Of a stretch of 64,000 nucleotides of DNA, positions 15,785 through 23,879 are shown piece after piece. The stretch comes from Ruegeria sp. HKCCD8929 (GTDB lineage Bacteria > Pseudomonadota > Alphaproteobacteria > Rhodobacterales > Rhodobacteraceae), in NCBI RefSeq assembly GCF_013031405.1, contig NZ_WPZY01000021.1:1-64000 (forward strand), given 5' to 3'. Position numbers and translations under genes: made by a program. The notes under the pieces are model-generated. The model was not told the origin of the DNA. It saw only the letters and a list, made by a program, of their open reading frames with translations, and ran no database searches. The stretch's first letter is position 1; every line of letters starts with the position of its first letter.

Positions 15785-15836
15785 GCTTCTTCTTGCCAAA
15801 AATACGCAAAACCCGCGCCCGCCACCGGGCGCGCGG
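15785..15836 (-). repeat. 3' element C after purC: GC hairpin plus GTATTTTTGGCAAGAAGAAG
   Basis: Reading from the purC stop on the minus strand, CCGCGCGCCCGG-TGG-CGGGCGCGGG forms a GC hairpin. Next come TTTTGC and the motif GTATTTTTGGCAAGAAGAAG (plus strand 15786-15805). This relates to elements A and B (shared CTTCTTCT...AAATA core) and is almost identical to both arms of the palindrome at 38454-38529. A terminator or 3'-end stabiliser is likely. Confidence 0.65.
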
Positions 15837-15838
15837 CC

Positions 15839-16594
15839 TCAGTTGATCAGTGTGGGCTTGGCCACCGCGCTCTTGGGCATCACGCCCAGACGCCGCGCCA
15901 CCTCGGAATAGGCGTCGGTCAGATTGCCCAGATCGCGGCGGAACACATCCTTGTCCAGCTTCTGTCCCGTCTCGATGTCCCATAGGCGGCAGCTGTCGGG
16001 GCTGATCTCATCGGCCACCACCAGACGTTGGAAATCGCCGTCGTAAATTCGGCCGATCTCGATCTTGAAATCCACCAACCGGATGCCGACAGCCAGCATC
16101 ACCCCGCTCAGGAAATCGTTGACCCGCAGCGCCAGGCTCAGGATGTCGTCCATGTCCTGTTGTCCGGCCCAGCCGAACGCGGCGATATGCTCTTCGGTCA
16201 CCAGCGGATCGCCAAGGCTGTCATCCTTGTAGCAATATTCCACGATCGGGCGCGGCAGCTGGGTGCCCTCGGCGATGCCAAGACGCTTGCTCATCGAGCC
16301 GGCGGCATAGTTGCGCACGATCACCTCGAGCGGGATGATCTCGCAATTGCGCACCAGTTGCTCGCGCATGTTCAGGCGGCGGATGAAATGGGTCGGCACA
16401 CCGATCTGATTGAGGCCGGTCATGAAGAACTCGCTGAGGCGGTTGTTAAGCACGCCCTTGCCTTCGATCACGTCCTTCTTTTCCGCGTTAAAGGCGGTGG
16501 CGTCGTCCTTGAAATACTGCACGATGGTGCCCGGCTCGGGGCCCTCATACAGGATCTTGGCCTTGCCTTCGTAAATCTTCTTGCGACGCGCCAT
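15839..16594 (-). CDS. purC: Phosphoribosylaminoimidazole-succinocarboxamide synthase (SAICAR synthetase)
   Basis: PurC joins aspartate to CAIR with ATP, step eight of the purine pathway. The start is the ATG ending at 16594 (MARRKKIYEGKAKILYEG) with AAGG upstream; the 42 upstream residues of open frame are not conserved-looking. The 251-residue protein has the ATP-grasp-like glycine/lysine N-terminus YEGKAKILYEG. PLEVIVRNYAAGSMSKR and LVDFKIEIGRIYDGD are SAICAR signatures, and DEISPDSCRLWD is the active-site segment. It leads the purC-purS-purQ operon and diverges from the zeta-subunit gene across 187 bases that must hold both promoters. Confidence 0.96.
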   Translation of the reverse strand: MARRKKIYEGKAKILYEGPEPGTIVQYFKDDATAFNAEKKDVIEGKGVLNNRLSEFFMTGLNQIGVPTHFIRRLNMREQLVRNCEIIPLEVIVRNYAAGSMSKRLGIAEGTQLPRPIVEYCYKDDSLGDPLVTEEHIAAFGWAGQQDMDDILSLALRVNDFLSGVMLAVGIRLVDFKIEIGRIYDGDFQRLVVADEISPDSCRLWDIETGQKLDKDVFRRDLGNLTDAYSEVARRLGVMPKSAVAKPTLIN

Positions 16595-16781
16595 GAGCGA
16601 CCTTTCCAGTCTGAGGTGAGGGAATGAGTCCCTCTCCGTGGGGCCCTCATAGTCCAAGCCCCCCTGTCCCGCAAGTTCATGCGACCCGAGGGGCTTTGAC
16701 GCAGCGCAAATCCCTTGCACCGGGCGTCCCGTACAGTCATATCATCAGGAAAGAAGTTGTAACCCACGAGGTCCCCAACCA

Positions 16782-17102
16782 ATGACCACATTCGACGAAC
16801 GTGAAGCCGCGTTTGAAAACAAGTTCGCGCATGACGAAAAGATGCAGTTCATTGCCCGGATGCGCCGAAACCGCTTTATGGCCGTATGGGCCTCGACCCT
16901 CAAAGGCGAACCTGTTGAAAAAGCTCGGGATTATGGTCAGGAACTGGTCCGCGCCGACCTGCAGAACGTCAGCGAAGACGATGTCGTGGAGGCGGTGAAG
17001 GGTTACCTGGGTGACCTCGCCGACGAAGCGAAGATTCGCGAGAAGATGGCGGAGCTGCTGGTCGAAGCCAAGGAGCAGGTCATGTCAGAGGCCGAGATCT
17101 AA
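16782..17102 (+). CDS. F1-ATPase inhibitor subunit zeta (DUF1476)
   Basis: A 106-residue all-helical protein of the DUF1476 family. In Paracoccus denitrificans this family was identified as the zeta subunit, a natural inhibitor that blocks ATP hydrolysis by F1FO-ATP synthase. The N-terminal TTFDEREAAFENKFAHDEKM is the inhibitory segment. RMRRNRFMAVWASTLKGEP and the Asp/Glu-rich remainder form the four-helix body that can bind adenine nucleotide. It stands alone between purC (divergent) and the methyltransferase gene. A GC-rich hairpin follows it. The assignment to the zeta subunit is strong by family; the in vivo strength of inhibition varies between species. Confidence 0.9.
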   Translation: MTTFDEREAAFENKFAHDEKMQFIARMRRNRFMAVWASTLKGEPVEKARDYGQELVRADLQNVSEDDVVEAVKGYLGDLADEAKIREKMAELLVEAKEQVMSEAEI

Positions 17103-17152
17103 GGTTGCCGCTGCCCTCCTCATGATCTTCATGAGATTTATGAATTTGCTTT

Positions 17153-17206
17153 GACACCCCGTCCGTGAGAGACGGGGTGTCTCACATTTGGCACCCTTCG
17201 GGTGCC
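17153..17206 (+). terminator. Two tandem hairpins between the zeta-subunit and methyltransferase genes
   Basis: GACACCCCGTC (17153-17163) pairs with GACGGGGTGTC (17171-17181). GGCACCC (17190-17196) pairs with GGGTGCC (17200-17206) around TTC. The first may terminate the zeta transcript, although no long T tract follows. The second ends 20 bases before the methyltransferase start codon and could affect its translation. No known SAM- or SAH-riboswitch consensus is recognisable. Confidence 0.5.
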
Positions 17207-17226
17207 GTGCATCGGGATTCAGAAAA

Positions 17227-18243
17227 ATGACCAACGCCTTTGCATCCATGCTCGACAGTCATGATGTCATCCTCGCCGATGGCGCAACCGGAACCAACCT
17301 GTTCCAGATGGGGTTGCAGTCGGGCGATGCACCCGAGCTTTGGAACACCGACGAGCCGGATAAGATCATCGCACTCTATCGGGGCTCGGTCGATGCGGGC
17401 AGCGATCTGTTTCTGACCAACACCTTTGGCGGCACCGCCGCCCGGCTCAAGCTGCACGACGCACAAGACCGGGTGCGCGAGTTGAACCAGGCCGGGGCTG
17501 AACTGGGCCGCGCCGTGGCCGACAAGGCCGGGCGCAAGGTGATCGTGGCGGGTTCGGTCGGCCCGACGGGTGAGATCATGGAGCCGGTAGGCGCCCTGAC
17601 GCACGCCCATGCCGTCGAGATGTTCCATGAACAGGCCGAGGGCCTGAAAGAGGGCGGCGTTGACGTTCTGTGGCTCGAAACCATCTCGGCACCGGAAGAG
17701 TTCCGCGCTGCCGCGGAGGCATTTGCTCTGGCCGACATGCCCTGGTGCGGCACCATGAGTTTCGACACTGCAGGCCGCACCATGATGGGCGTGACCTCGT
17801 CAGATCTAGCGCAACTGGTTGAGACCCTGCCCAACCCGCCGCTGGCCTTCGGCGCCAATTGCGGCACCGGCGCGTCGGATATCCTGCGCACCGTGCTGGG
17901 CTTTGCGGCACAAGGCACCGAGCGTCCGATCATCTCCAAGGGCAATGCAGGCATTCCGAAATATGTCGATGGCCACATCCATTATGACGGCACGCCCGAT
18001 CTGATGGGGCACTACGCCGCCATGGCGCGGGATGCAGGCGCCACGATCATCGGCGGCTGCTGCGGCACCATGCCGGACCATCTGCGCAAGATGCGCGAGG
18101 CGCTGGACACCACCGCGCGCGGCGAACGCCCGACACTGGATCAGATCACCTCGGCGCTGGGGCCGTTCACCTCGGCCTCAGACGGCACCGGTGATGAGGC
18201 CGCAGCCCCCGAACGGCGAGGCCGCCGTCGCCGCCGGGCCTGA
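17227..18243 (+). CDS. bmt: Zn-dependent homocysteine S-methyltransferase (betaine/methionine synthase type)
   Basis: The enzyme transfers a methyl group to homocysteine to form methionine. In Roseobacters the close family member uses glycine betaine. I start at the ATG 17227 (MTNAFASMLDSHDV), giving 338 residues. It is a TIM barrel with DGATGTNLF at the N-terminus. The zinc ligands are Cys212 (ANCGTG) and Cys278/Cys279 (GGCCGT), the canonical Hcy-binding triad. There are no cobalamin domains, so it is not full-length MetH. The last 15 residues are an Arg-rich tail (RRGRRRRRA), possibly RNA/DNA contact or disordered. Betaine as donor is inferred. Downstream is the second triple-palindrome element. 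Confidence 0.9.
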   Translation: MTNAFASMLDSHDVILADGATGTNLFQMGLQSGDAPELWNTDEPDKIIALYRGSVDAGSDLFLTNTFGGTAARLKLHDAQDRVRELNQAGAELGRAVADKAGRKVIVAGSVGPTGEIMEPVGALTHAHAVEMFHEQAEGLKEGGVDVLWLETISAPEEFRAAAEAFALADMPWCGTMSFDTAGRTMMGVTSSDLAQLVETLPNPPLAFGANCGTGASDILRTVLGFAAQGTERPIISKGNAGIPKYVDGHIHYDGTPDLMGHYAAMARDAGATIIGGCCGTMPDHLRKMREALDTTARGERPTLDQITSALGPFTSASDGTGDEAAAPERRGRRRRRA

Positions 18244-18268
18244 GGCGCGACATTCGACATTTCGCGAC

Positions 18269-18330
18269 CAAGGCGTTTACAAACGCCTTGAAGCGGTTTC
18301 GAAACCGCTTAAGCCGCTTCCAAGCGGCTT
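18269..18330. repeat. Triple-palindrome intergenic element, copy 2 (inverted)
   Basis: CAAGGCGTTT/AAACGCCTTG (18269-18290, perfect), AAGCGGTTTC/GAAACCGCTT (18291-18310, perfect palindrome) and AAGCCGCTT/AAGCGGCTT (18311-18330) follow without a gap. This is copy 1 (3352-3417) read on the other strand, with the small inter-palindrome spacers lost. It again lies between convergent genes, here the methyltransferase and the membrane protease. Confidence 0.88.
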
Positions 18331-18352
18331 CCTGGCCCTGAATTCAATGGAC

Positions 18353-19921
18353 TTATTGACTTTCGACCGCAGCGCCCAGCAGGGCCCGGACCTGCGCCAC
18401 CGGTACACCGAGGTTCGAGCCGCCAAACTCCGGGATGATTGCCGCGTTCACAGCCACCACCTCTCCCCGCAGGTTCAGGACCGGCCCGCCACTGCCGCCA
18501 TGGGTGGTCTCGGCATCATAGACCACCGCCGCCCCGGTTGCCTGTCCGACGATTCCCCGGCTGGACAGGGGCGACATCCGCCCCGCCTCAGAGAGGCGCG
18601 CGGCCACCTGCCAGAACCCGGTTTCGCCCTTCTCGCGCAAGGCCTCGACAAATGCCTCTCCCGACTGTGCCAGCAGCGACATGAGGCCAGTCGGATAGCC
18701 CATCACCAGCACCTCCTGCCCGGGCAAGGGCACCTGCTCGGCCAGAGACAACCCCTCGGGCAACACCTCCTCGCCCACCGGCACCAACAGCGCCAGATCG
18801 GCGGTGTCGCTCAATGCCCTGACCGACAATTCCATCGGGCCGACACGCTCCGGGAAATAGGCGACAAAGCGGATCATCACCGGCTCCATCGCCGCACCGC
18901 CCATGCGCACCCCGGGCTCATCATCCCAGGGCAGCGCCACGTGGCGGTTGGTGACGATCACGCCTTCGTCGCGCAGCACAAAGCCGGTGCCGTTAAACTG
19001 CACTTCGGCCACAGGTCCGTTGCCTTCGACCGACAGCATCGGCCGGCCATTGGGCAACCGCATCGGCACTCCATCTCCGTCCACAACCTGCCGCAGCATT
19101 TGCTCGCTTTCGCGATGGCGCAGCCCGTACCCGCCCTGCAGGAACGCCACTGAACCTGCCGCTCCACCGATCACCCGCATCTCGGCGCCCGAACGTGCCT
19201 CGAGCGTTTCCAGCCGCTCGGCATTGACCGTGAGCCGTGCGCGCAACTCCTCTTGCAAGGCTGTCAGATCGCCGGGCCGGATCGTGTCGCGCTGGGTCTC
19301 GGAGAGCGCCGCCGCCACTGCATCGACCTGAAACTGGCGACTTTCGATCTGCGCACGCAGGCTCCGGTCGGTTCGGAATTGCAGCGCCACCGCGATGGCC
19401 AGCGCCACCAGAGCCGCCAGCACCCCGGCCCGAAACAGCAGCGCGCCATCCGAGGTCACCCGCCCGGCCAACCCGGCGCAGGCGCCTACAGCGCGGCGCG
19501 GCAACGACCGGCGGCTGCTGCGCAGGTAGGACACGGTATCGCCCAGAATTTCTCCAATGGTTGGCTTTGGCCGGGTCTGATCGTCGTAGACCCGGAACCG
19601 GGACAGCGGGCCGGTCTCGCCAAACTCAATCATGTCGCCCTGCGCCAGTGGCGCCTGCGTCACCTGCTGGCGGTTGACCCACAGTTCGGCCCCCTCGGCG
19701 GCATCGACCGAGAACCGCTCACCATCGCGCAAGACCCGCGCCATATGTTGCCCCTCGGGCAGTTGCGCACCGGGCAGCAGAACGCGCAGACCGCCATCGC
19801 CGTCCAGCCAGATGTCCATGGCATCGGAGGTGATCCAGGAATAATGGCCGCGATTGCGTCCGGTCAAATGTTCCAGAACAGCGGCACAGGGGCTGGGCGT
19901 CGGGGCGGTCATGTCGTCCAC
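18353..19921 (-). CDS. Membrane trypsin-like serine protease with FHA-like N-terminus
   Basis: A 522-residue protein with three parts. Residues of about 20-120 resemble an FHA fold (VLRDGERFSVD, then VNRQQVTQAPLAQGDMIEFG). One transmembrane helix near 163-182 (LFRAGVLAALVALAIAVAL) and a short coiled coil (LTALQEELRARLTVNAERLE) follow. The trypsin-type domain runs from about 290, with catalytic His in VTNRHVALP, Asp in DTADLALLVP and Ser in HGGSGGPVLN. The triad is intact. The topology would put the FHA-like domain in the cytoplasm and the protease in the periplasm. There is no PDZ domain, unlike DegP. The next gene upstream, the enoyl-CoA hydratase, ends 33 bases away on the same strand. The substrate is unknown. 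Confidence 0.85.
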   Translation of the reverse strand: MDDMTAPTPSPCAAVLEHLTGRNRGHYSWITSDAMDIWLDGDGGLRVLLPGAQLPEGQHMARVLRDGERFSVDAAEGAELWVNRQQVTQAPLAQGDMIEFGETGPLSRFRVYDDQTRPKPTIGEILGDTVSYLRSSRRSLPRRAVGACAGLAGRVTSDGALLFRAGVLAALVALAIAVALQFRTDRSLRAQIESRQFQVDAVAAALSETQRDTIRPGDLTALQEELRARLTVNAERLETLEARSGAEMRVIGGAAGSVAFLQGGYGLRHRESEQMLRQVVDGDGVPMRLPNGRPMLSVEGNGPVAEVQFNGTGFVLRDEGVIVTNRHVALPWDDEPGVRMGGAAMEPVMIRFVAYFPERVGPMELSVRALSDTADLALLVPVGEEVLPEGLSLAEQVPLPGQEVLVMGYPTGLMSLLAQSGEAFVEALREKGETGFWQVAARLSEAGRMSPLSSRGIVGQATGAAVVYDAETTHGGSGGPVLNLRGEVVAVNAAIIPEFGGSNLGVPVAQVRALLGAAVESQ

Positions 19922-19954
19922 ATGACGGCCCCTCAGCCCGCGTTTGTCAACGCC

Positions 19955-20731
19955 TCAGCGACCCTCGAATTTCGCGGGCCGTTTTTCGAGGAAGGCCACC
20001 ACGCCCTCGGAAAAATCACGCGTGCGGCCGCACTCGCCCTGCAAATGCGCCTCGGCTGCGAGTTGGTCCGGCAAGTTCCGATCATACGTCCCCCGGATCG
20101 CCTTTTTGATTGCCGCAAAACCAGCTGTCGGGCCATTTGCCAGATAGGCGGCCCGTTTGCGCCAATGGGCGTCGAAATCGTCATCGGCCACCGCCTCCCA
20201 GATCAAGCCCCAATCGTCGGCCTGCCGGGCGCTGATCTTGTCCGCAAAGAGTGCGGCACCCATCGCCTTGGCCATACCCATCTGGCGCGGCATGAACCAG
20301 GTGCCGCCCGCGTCGGGCATCAGGCCGATCCGCGCGAAGGCTTGCAGGAAATAGGCGCTTTCGGTGGCGATCACCACATCGGCACACAGCGCCAGATTGG
20401 CCCCGGCGCCCGCTGCCGGGCCGTTCACCGCCGCAATCGTCGGCACTGGGCAGTCATAAACCGCTTCGAGCATCGGCTCATATTCATCCCGCAGCGACCG
20501 CTCCAGATCGATCTTGCCGGTGCTCGACGCATCGCCCAGATCCTGACCGGTGCAAAAGGCGCTCCCGGCGCCGGTGAGCACGACGGCGCGTGCATCTTGT
20601 GCAGCGGCATGCATGGCATGGGTGATCTCGGCCCGCATCTGCGCGGTCAGCGCGTTCATCTTGTCCGGGCGGTTGAGCGTCAGGACGGCCAGAGCGTCGG
20701 TGATGTCGAGCCTGATGGTGTCATACTGCAT
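19955..20731 (-). CDS. Enoyl-CoA hydratase/isomerase family protein (PaaG-like)
   Basis: A crotonase-fold enzyme of 258 residues from the ATG ending at 20731, which has GAGGGGG upstream. The oxyanion-hole segments are GSAFCTGQDLGD and NGPAAGAGANLALCADVVIA. ARIGLMPDAGGTWFMPR is the second active-site segment; the Asp in LMPDAGG is the residue characteristic of PaaG-type isomerases (ring-opening of phenylacetyl-CoA epoxide) rather than the Glu of true hydratases. No other paa genes are nearby, so it may be a general 2,3-enoyl-CoA isomerase. It follows ccmH by 76 bases on the same strand. Confidence 0.88.
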   Translation of the reverse strand: MQYDTIRLDITDALAVLTLNRPDKMNALTAQMRAEITHAMHAAAQDARAVVLTGAGSAFCTGQDLGDASSTGKIDLERSLRDEYEPMLEAVYDCPVPTIAAVNGPAAGAGANLALCADVVIATESAYFLQAFARIGLMPDAGGTWFMPRQMGMAKAMGAALFADKISARQADDWGLIWEAVADDDFDAHWRKRAAYLANGPTAGFAAIKKAIRGTYDRNLPDQLAAEAHLQGECGRTRDFSEGVVAFLEKRPAKFEGR

Positions 20732-20807
20732 GGGAAGCCCCCTCGCCTGCATTCCGTTTGGCGGCAAACTGGCGCAAGTTGACGTCCGGGGAAAGTGGAA
20801 CCGCGCG

Positions 20808-21263
20808 TCACTCGTCGAGAATTTGGCGCAAACGCTCTTTCTCGGCCTCGCTCAGCGCAGCGTTCTCCTGACCCGCAGGCACCCGCGCCCGGGCGCGCAG
20901 ATAGCCCCAGCCCACGCCCGCAGCGATCAACAGCATCACCGGGCCCGCCAGCCACAGAAACCAGTTGGCACCCGACGTTGTGGGCTTCAGCAGCACGTAT
21001 TCGCCATAGCGATCGACGATGAAGGCCATCGCCTCTTCGTCGCTGTCACCCGCCACCAGCCTTTCCCGCACCAGTAGGCGCAGGTCGCGGGCCAGATCGG
21101 CATTGCTTTCGTCGATGCTCTCGTTGCGGCACACGAGGCAGCGCAGTTCCTTGCTCAGCTCGCGCGCGCGTTCCTCGAGCACCGGATCGTCCAGCACTTC
21201 GTCCGGCTGCACCGCCCAGAGCGGGCTGGTCAGCAGCATCAAGATCACGACCAGACGTTTCAT
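20808..21263 (-). CDS. ccmH: Cytochrome c-type biogenesis protein CcmH
   Basis: A 151-residue CcmH/CycL thiol-reductase component that presents reduced apocytochrome c to the heme lyase. The signal/anchor is MKRLVVILMLLTSPLWA. The redox motif is LRCLVCRNESIDESNADLA (Cys-x-x-Cys), and a second transmembrane helix (NWFLWLAGPVMLLIAAGVGW) follows. The short form lacks the TPR domain, which would be a separate CcmI elsewhere. Its ATG overlaps the ccmF stop by four bases, so the two are coupled. Confidence 0.95.
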   Translation of the reverse strand: MKRLVVILMLLTSPLWAVQPDEVLDDPVLEERARELSKELRCLVCRNESIDESNADLARDLRLLVRERLVAGDSDEEAMAFIVDRYGEYVLLKPTTSGANWFLWLAGPVMLLIAAGVGWGYLRARARVPAGQENAALSEAEKERLRQILDE

Positions 21264-23224
21264 TCCGCGGGCACTCCCTTTGCGGGGGTCTTGCGTGCGC
21301 CCGCGGCTACGCGGAATCGCCGGTCGGACAGGCTGAGCGCGCCGCCAAGCGCCATCAGGATCGAACCGGCCCAGATCCAGTTCGCGAACGGTTTGATGTA
21401 GGTCCGCATGGTCCAGCTGCCGTCATTCTGCCGGTCGCCGATCACCACGTAGACATCACGCAGGATGCGGTAGTCGATGGCCGCCTCGGTCGTGGGCATC
21501 CGGGCCACCGGATAGTCGCGTTTCTCAGGGTTCAGCGTAGCGATCTGGCGCCCGTTGCGTTCCAGCTTCACGAAGCCCATGGTCGAGTAGTAATTCGGCC
21601 CCTGCACCCGCTGCACGTCCTCGAGGGTCAGGGTGAAATCCCCCACCTCGAACGGCTCACCCATGCGGGCAACACGGATATCCTCAACCTCCCAGGCCAT
21701 CAGCCCGGCAATGGCGAACATGGTGACGCCCAGCCCGGTATGGGCCACCGCCTTGCCCCAATCGGCGCGCGGCAGGCGCATCATGCGGCGCAAGCTGCCC
21801 TTGCGCCCAGTGCGGGACCACAGGTCGATCACGGCACCAAAGGTGATCCAGGCCCCCAGGAACAGTCCCACCGGCCCCAACGCACTACGCTCGGTCTGCA
21901 TTGCCCAGACCAGCAGCGCCAACGCCAGCGCCAGAACGAACGCATAACGCAACGACCACGCCACCCGGCCCAGCCTGCCCCGCTTCCACGGCAGCATCGA
22001 GCCCAGTGGCAGGATGATCCCCAGCGCCACCATGAAGGGCGTGAAGGCCGAGTTGAAGAACGGTGCACCCACCGAGAGTTTGCGGTCAAACCCCATCTCG
22101 GCCACGATGGGCCAGAGGGTGCCGAAGAACACCACGAAACAACTGACCGCCAGCAGGATGTTGTTCACCACCAGCGCGCTTTCGCGGCTGACCATGCCAA
22201 AGACACCCTTGGCCTCCATCGCCTGCGCCCGCGCTGCAAAAAGCGTCAGCGCGCCGCCAACAAAGATGGCGAGAATGAACAGGATGAAGACGCCCCGCTC
22301 AGGATCGTTGGCAAACGCATGGACTGAGGTCAGCAGACCCGAACGCACGATGAAAGTGCCGACCAGCGAAAAGCCAAAGGCGATGATAGCCAGCAGGATG
22401 GTCCAGCTTTTTAGCGCCTCGCGTTTTTCCACCACGATGGCCGAATGCAACAGCGCCGCCGCCAGCAGCCAGGGCATGAACGAGGCGTTCTCGACCGGGT
22501 CCCAGAACCAGAACCCGCCCCAGCCAAGCTCATAGTAGGCCCACCACGATCCCAGCGCGATACCGATGGTCAGAAATACCCAGGCCGCCAGCGTCCAGGG
22601 CCGGACCCAGCGGGCCCATGCGGCGTCCACGCGCCCCTCGATCAGGGCCGCCACCGCAAAGCTGAACGCCATGCTAAGGCCCACATAGCCGAGATAGAGG
22701 AACGGCGGATGGAACGCCAAGCCGGGGTCCTGCAGCAACGGGTTCAGATCCTGCCCGTCAAAGGGCGGCACCGCCACCCGCAGGAACGGGTTCGACGTGA
22801 AGAGAATAAAGGCGAAAAACGCCACCGCGATGGCCGATTGCACCGCTAACACCCGCGCCTTCAGCGACGGCGGCAGCCCGCCCCCGAACCACGCCGCCAT
22901 GGCGCCGAACAGGGTGACGATCAGCACCCAGAGCAGCATCGACCCCTCATGGTTCCCCCACGCGCCGCTGATCTTGTAGAGCATCGGCTTGGCCGAATGA
23001 CTGTTCAGCACCACCAGCCGCAGCGAGAAATCCGAGGTGACAAAGGCCCAGACCAGCGCCCCGAAGGCAAAGGCGGTCAGAAAGAACTGCGCATTGGCGG
23101 CAGGTTCCGCGACGGCCATCCAGCCGGACCAGCGTTTATGGGCGCCTACCATGGGTACCACCATCTGCACGATGGCGACCATGAAGGCGAGGATAAGGGC
23201 GAAGTGACCAAGCTCAGTAACCAT
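21260..23224 (-). CDS. ccmF: Heme lyase CcmF / cytochrome c-type biogenesis protein
   Basis: The large polytopic heme lyase (654 residues, about 15 membrane segments) that attaches heme to the CxxCH motif of apocytochromes in the periplasm. The tryptophan-rich heme-handling WWD segment is SWWAYYELGWGGFWFWDPVE, preceded by conserved histidines (GNHEGSMLLW, DPGLAFHPP). The C-terminal soluble part with DYRILRDVYVVIGD is also typical. The Shine-Dalgarno before the ATG ending at 23224 is weak. It is downstream of the holin gene, with a 76-base gap, and coupled to ccmH by a four-base overlap. Confidence 0.96.
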   Translation of the reverse strand: MVTELGHFALILAFMVAIVQMVVPMVGAHKRWSGWMAVAEPAANAQFFLTAFAFGALVWAFVTSDFSLRLVVLNSHSAKPMLYKISGAWGNHEGSMLLWVLIVTLFGAMAAWFGGGLPPSLKARVLAVQSAIAVAFFAFILFTSNPFLRVAVPPFDGQDLNPLLQDPGLAFHPPFLYLGYVGLSMAFSFAVAALIEGRVDAAWARWVRPWTLAAWVFLTIGIALGSWWAYYELGWGGFWFWDPVENASFMPWLLAAALLHSAIVVEKREALKSWTILLAIIAFGFSLVGTFIVRSGLLTSVHAFANDPERGVFILFILAIFVGGALTLFAARAQAMEAKGVFGMVSRESALVVNNILLAVSCFVVFFGTLWPIVAEMGFDRKLSVGAPFFNSAFTPFMVALGIILPLGSMLPWKRGRLGRVAWSLRYAFVLALALALLVWAMQTERSALGPVGLFLGAWITFGAVIDLWSRTGRKGSLRRMMRLPRADWGKAVAHTGLGVTMFAIAGLMAWEVEDIRVARMGEPFEVGDFTLTLEDVQRVQGPNYYSTMGFVKLERNGRQIATLNPEKRDYPVARMPTTEAAIDYRILRDVYVVIGDRQNDGSWTMRTYIKPFANWIWAGSILMALGGALSLSDRRFRVAAGARKTPAKGVPAE

Positions 23225-23300
23225 GGGCCGAGGTATAGTCCGCAGCCCCGGCGGGCGCCAATCACTTTCGCCGCATTCCGGCGCACATAGTGTCGCGGTC

Positions 23301-23879
23301 TCAGGCGCGTTTCAGCTTGCGCCAATCCTCCAGCGCCTTGTTCTCATCCGGCTGAACCGCCGCCAGTTGCAGACCCGCATCCGGGCCAGGGTCGGCGACA
23401 CCGGGGCTATCTGCACGCATCTCGCGCAGGGCGGCGATATTGGCCATCACCTGCGGCGCCCGCGCCATGGTCGTGGCCAGATCGCGCTGCAAATCCTGCG
23501 CCTTGGCCTGATGCCGCGCGCCGAAATAAAAGGACACGATGACGCCCAGCAACCACCAGAGCGGCTCGGGCACCAGTGCGATGCCCTGCATCCGCTCAGC
23601 AAACCACAAGGGATCGACCATCGCCGCCACGAAAAGGCCCAGCGTCCCAAGCGCCAGCGCCGGGCGTGGCAGACGGTTGAGCCCGTCCATGAACCGGTCA
23701 AATCCTCCCTGCCTGGGCACCGCAAACTCGCGGCCCAGCTGCGCCATCGCCTTCCCCTGCATCTGTGCCGCCCGCTGCGCCCCGGCGTCGGCGTTCTCGC
23801 GGAACACCTCCGCCGTTTCGCGCACCACATTGCGCCCGCCGCCAAAGAGCAGCCCCAGAACGCCCGCAATCAGCCCCAT
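23301..23879 (-). CDS. Holin of the gene-transfer-agent type (GTA_holin_3TM-like)
   Basis: A 192-residue protein with an N-terminal glycine-rich segment MGLIAGVLGLLFGGGRNVV and two further membrane helices: about 73-90 (PALALGTLGLFVAAMVD) and 105-122 (PLWWLLGVIVSFYFGARHQ). The ends are charged and hydrophilic. The family makes membrane pores that let endolysin reach the cell wall. In Rhodobacter capsulatus an equivalent endolysin-holin pair (rcc00555/rcc00556) releases gene-transfer-agent particles. Here its start overlaps the end of the endolysin gene by ten bases. It sits inside the ccm region. No GTA structural genes are in the window. Confidence 0.8.
   Translation of the reverse strand: MGLIAGVLGLLFGGGRNVVRETAEVFRENADAGAQRAAQMQGKAMAQLGREFAVPRQGGFDRFMDGLNRLPRPALALGTLGLFVAAMVDPLWFAERMQGIALVPEPLWWLLGVIVSFYFGARHQAKAQDLQRDLATTMARAPQVMANIAALREMRADSPGVADPGPDAGLQLAAVQPDENKALEDWRKLKRA

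Noticed and set aside
17103..17226. A SAM-II, SAM-V or SAM/SAH riboswitch before the homocysteine methyltransferase
   Set aside because: I compared the leader by eye with these consensus sequences and found no match; only two plain hairpins are present.
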